7,551 bases of DNA from Rhodocyclales bacterium (GTDB taxonomy: Bacteria; Pseudomonadota; Gammaproteobacteria; Burkholderiales; Rhodocyclaceae), in assembly GCA_021286885.1 (NCBI GenBank), contig JAJTBM010000139.1, forward strand, positions 1-7,551. Direction: 5' to 3'. Both the position numbers and the translations under genes were made by a program. The stretch's first letter is position 1, and each line of letters starts with the position of its first letter. The notes beneath the pieces are model-generated. The model was given only the letters and a program-made list of their open reading frames with translations, did not search any database and was not told the DNA's origin. Below are positions 6,294-7,551 of the stretch, in pieces.

Positions 6294-7409
6294 TTGGGTC
6301 AGGACGACCTGGGCCGTCTCGTCCCAGTGGGCCCACACGCTCTCGCCGGCCTGCAACATGGCATCGCTGTGGCGCGCCGCATTGGTGGCCGACACCTTGA
6401 GCACCGCGCCGCTGTTGAGCTGCAGGTGATACACGGTGTAGCTGCCAAAATAGGCCAGATCCCGCACCACCCCGTGCACCTGGTTGTAGGGCGTCTCCAG
6501 GGGCTGGCGGGAGAGGCTGATCTTCTCCGGGCGCACGGCCACCGCCACCGCCATGCCCTCGGTGCCCGTAATCCCGTGGCCCACCAGGTGCTCGCAATCC
6601 ATGCAGCGGATCAGCACATGGTCGGGCTCGTCCAGGGCCAGCACCCCGTCCATCAGGTTCACGTTGCCGATGAAGTCGGCCACAAAACGTGTGGCCGGGG
6701 TTTCGTACACCTCGTGGGGGGCGCCCACCTGCAGGATGTGGCCCTCGCTCATGATGGCGATCCGGTGGGCCATGGTCATGGCCTCCTCCTGGTCGTGGGT
6801 CACCATCACGCAGGTGACGCCCACCTCCGCGATGATGTTGACCAGCTCGATCTGGGTCGCCTCCCGAAGCTTCTTGTCCAGCGCCCCGAGGGGCTCATCC
6901 AGGAGCAGCAGCTGGGGGCGCTTGGCCAGGCTGCGGGCCAGGGCCACCCGCTGCTGCTGGCCGCCGGAAAGCTGATGGGGCTTGCGCTTGCCGTAGCGCT
7001 CCAGCTGCACGAGGCGCAGCATCGCATCCACCCGCTCGGCCACCTCCTCCCGGGGCAAGCCGTCCCGGCGCAGCCCGAAGGCCACGTTGTCCCACACGCT
7101 CAGGTGGGGGAACAGGGCGTAGCTCTGGAACATCATGTTGATCGGGCGCTGGTAGGGCGGCAGGCTCACCAGATCCTGCCCGTTGAGCACGATGTGGCCG
7201 GAAGTGGGCGTTTCAAACCCGGCCAGCATGCGCAGCAGGGTGGTCTTGCCACAGCCGCTGGACCCCAGCAGGGCGAAAATCTCGCCCTTGCGGATGTCCA
7301 GGCTCACATGATTGACCGCCACGGCGCCGTGGCCAAAATCCTTCACCACGTTCTGGATCTGAAGGAAGGCGCCGTTGTCCTGGGCGTAGGGGTGGAGATT
7401 CGAACGCAT
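6291..7409 (-). CDS. potG: Putrescine ABC transporter ATP-binding protein PotG
   Basis: This protein of about 372 residues hydrolyses ATP on the cytoplasmic face to drive polyamine import through PotHI. All ABC motifs are visible (numbering from the GTG at 7412): Walker A GSSGCGKT at 50-57, Q-loop in MMFQSYALFP near 96, signature LSGGQQQRVALARSLAKRP from 148, Walker B LLLLDEP at 168-174, D-loop GALD, and switch His in VTHDQEEAMTMA near 206. A C-terminal TOBE-like region follows, with VRPEKI near 293-298. Length and segments such as PPYQRPINMMFQSYALFPH closely resemble E. coli PotG (recalled from memory). Two starts are adjacent: GTG at 7412-7410 and ATG at 7409-7407, directly after the potF TAA. 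I chose ATG, since a GGGG at 7422-7419 is upstream at usable spacing, but GTG adds only one residue. The gene ends in a TGA overlapping the first possible potH ATG. An oddity is a CMDC motif followed by two His residues (270-279). Confidence 0.96.
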   Translation of the reverse strand: MRSNLHPYAQDNGAFLQIQNVVKDFGHGAVAVNHVSLDIRKGEIFALLGSSGCGKTTLLRMLAGFETPTSGHIVLNGQDLVSLPPYQRPINMMFQSYALFPHLSVWDNVAFGLRRDGLPREEVAERVDAMLRLVQLERYGKRKPHQLSGGQQQRVALARSLAKRPQLLLLDEPLGALDKKLREATQIELVNIIAEVGVTCVMVTHDQEEAMTMAHRIAIMSEGHILQVGAPHEVYETPATRFVADFIGNVNLMDGVLALDEPDHVLIRCMDCEHLVGHGITGTEGMAVAVAVRPEKISLSRQPLETPYNQVHGVVRDLAYFGSYTVYHLQLNSGAVLKVSATNAARHSDAMLQAGESVWAHWDETAQVVLTQ

Positions 7410-7412
7410 CAC

Positions 7413-7551
7413 TTACAGCCCCGTCTTGAAGCTGGTGTAGATGCGCGTCATCTGGCGCCGGATGTCGTTGTTGATCGCGTCCGGGTTGGCCATTTTCTGC
7501 ATCTCGGCCTCGGGCGGGAATACCGCCGGGTCATTGGCGATTTCCGGCTTG
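7413..7551 (-). CDS. potF: Putrescine-binding periplasmic protein PotF, C-terminal fragment (partial)
   Basis: Reading the minus strand from the right window edge gives 45 codons ending in TAA at 7415-7413, with no internal stop. The peptide starts KPEIANDPAVFPPEAEMQKM and ends YTSFKTGL. The pattern 'N/D-P-x-(V/I)-(F/Y)-P-P', then a charged helix, then 'R..T..(W/Y)T..K.G' matches the C-terminus of PotF-type polyamine-binding proteins (PotF/PotD/SpuD family, bacterial solute-binding fold) as I remember it. In this family the protein sits in the periplasm, binds putrescine or spermidine, and delivers it to the permease. Only the tail is visible, so the ligand-binding residues, signal peptide and start lie outside the window and ligand specificity cannot be judged. 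The position directly upstream of an ATPase and two permeases, in the classical potFGHI order, supports the call. The stop codon directly abuts the potG start region. Confidence 0.88.
   Translation of the reverse strand, partial: KPEIANDPAVFPPEAEMQKMANPDAINNDIRRQMTRIYTSFKTGL

Noticed and set aside
6280..6597. Upstream extension of potH by about 100 codons
   Set aside because: The extension lies inside potG in another frame and is Gly/Pro/Arg-rich. The permease homology starts only after the 6279/6294 starts.
1..7551. CRISPR array, tRNA/rRNA, insertion sequence or phage genes
   Set aside because: No regularly spaced repeats, cloverleaf-like sequences, transposase motifs or terminal inverted repeats were seen. 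The window is filled by seven colinear transport and metabolism genes.

Overview
The window is GC-rich and tightly packed, with all recognisable genes on the minus strand. It reads as one polyamine uptake and catabolism operon of a Gram-negative proteobacterium. High GC, strong Shine-Dalgarno sites and an outer-membrane beta-barrel protein fit a betaproteobacterium. A Rhodocyclales-like host is my guess from gene order and protein style, not something the sequence proves.

In transcription order (right to left) the genes are: the 3' end of potF (periplasmic putrescine-binding protein, 7413-7551, cut by the window edge); potG (ATPase, 6291-7409); potH and potI (inner-membrane permeases, 5305-6279 and 4448-5308); an uncharacterised porin-like outer-membrane protein (2966-4426); puuC (gamma-glutamyl-gamma-aminobutyraldehyde dehydrogenase, 1443-2942); and puuB (gamma-glutamylputrescine oxidase, 81-1421). 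The pot genes overlap or abut, with stop/start overlaps of about 0-4 nt. The last three genes are separated by 21-23 nt, each with its own good ribosome-binding site. No gap is large enough to hold an obvious internal promoter or terminator, so the transcript probably starts beyond the right edge.

The genes describe a path for putrescine. The porin-like protein may admit it across the outer membrane. PotF captures it in the periplasm and PotGHI imports it. After gamma-glutamylation by PuuA (not in this window), PuuB oxidises the gamma-glutamyl amine and PuuC oxidises the resulting aldehyde to gamma-glutamyl-GABA. PuuA, PuuD, PuuE and any regulator are not present here.

The least explained component is the 486-residue outer-membrane protein between the transporter and the catabolic genes. 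It has a signal peptide, a short coiled coil, an Ala/Pro linker and a barrel ending in Phe. It is the best candidate for something not functionally described: a dedicated polyamine outer-membrane channel. The left 80 bases hold no certain gene. They contain a small GC-rich hairpin and possibly the end of a convergent gene.
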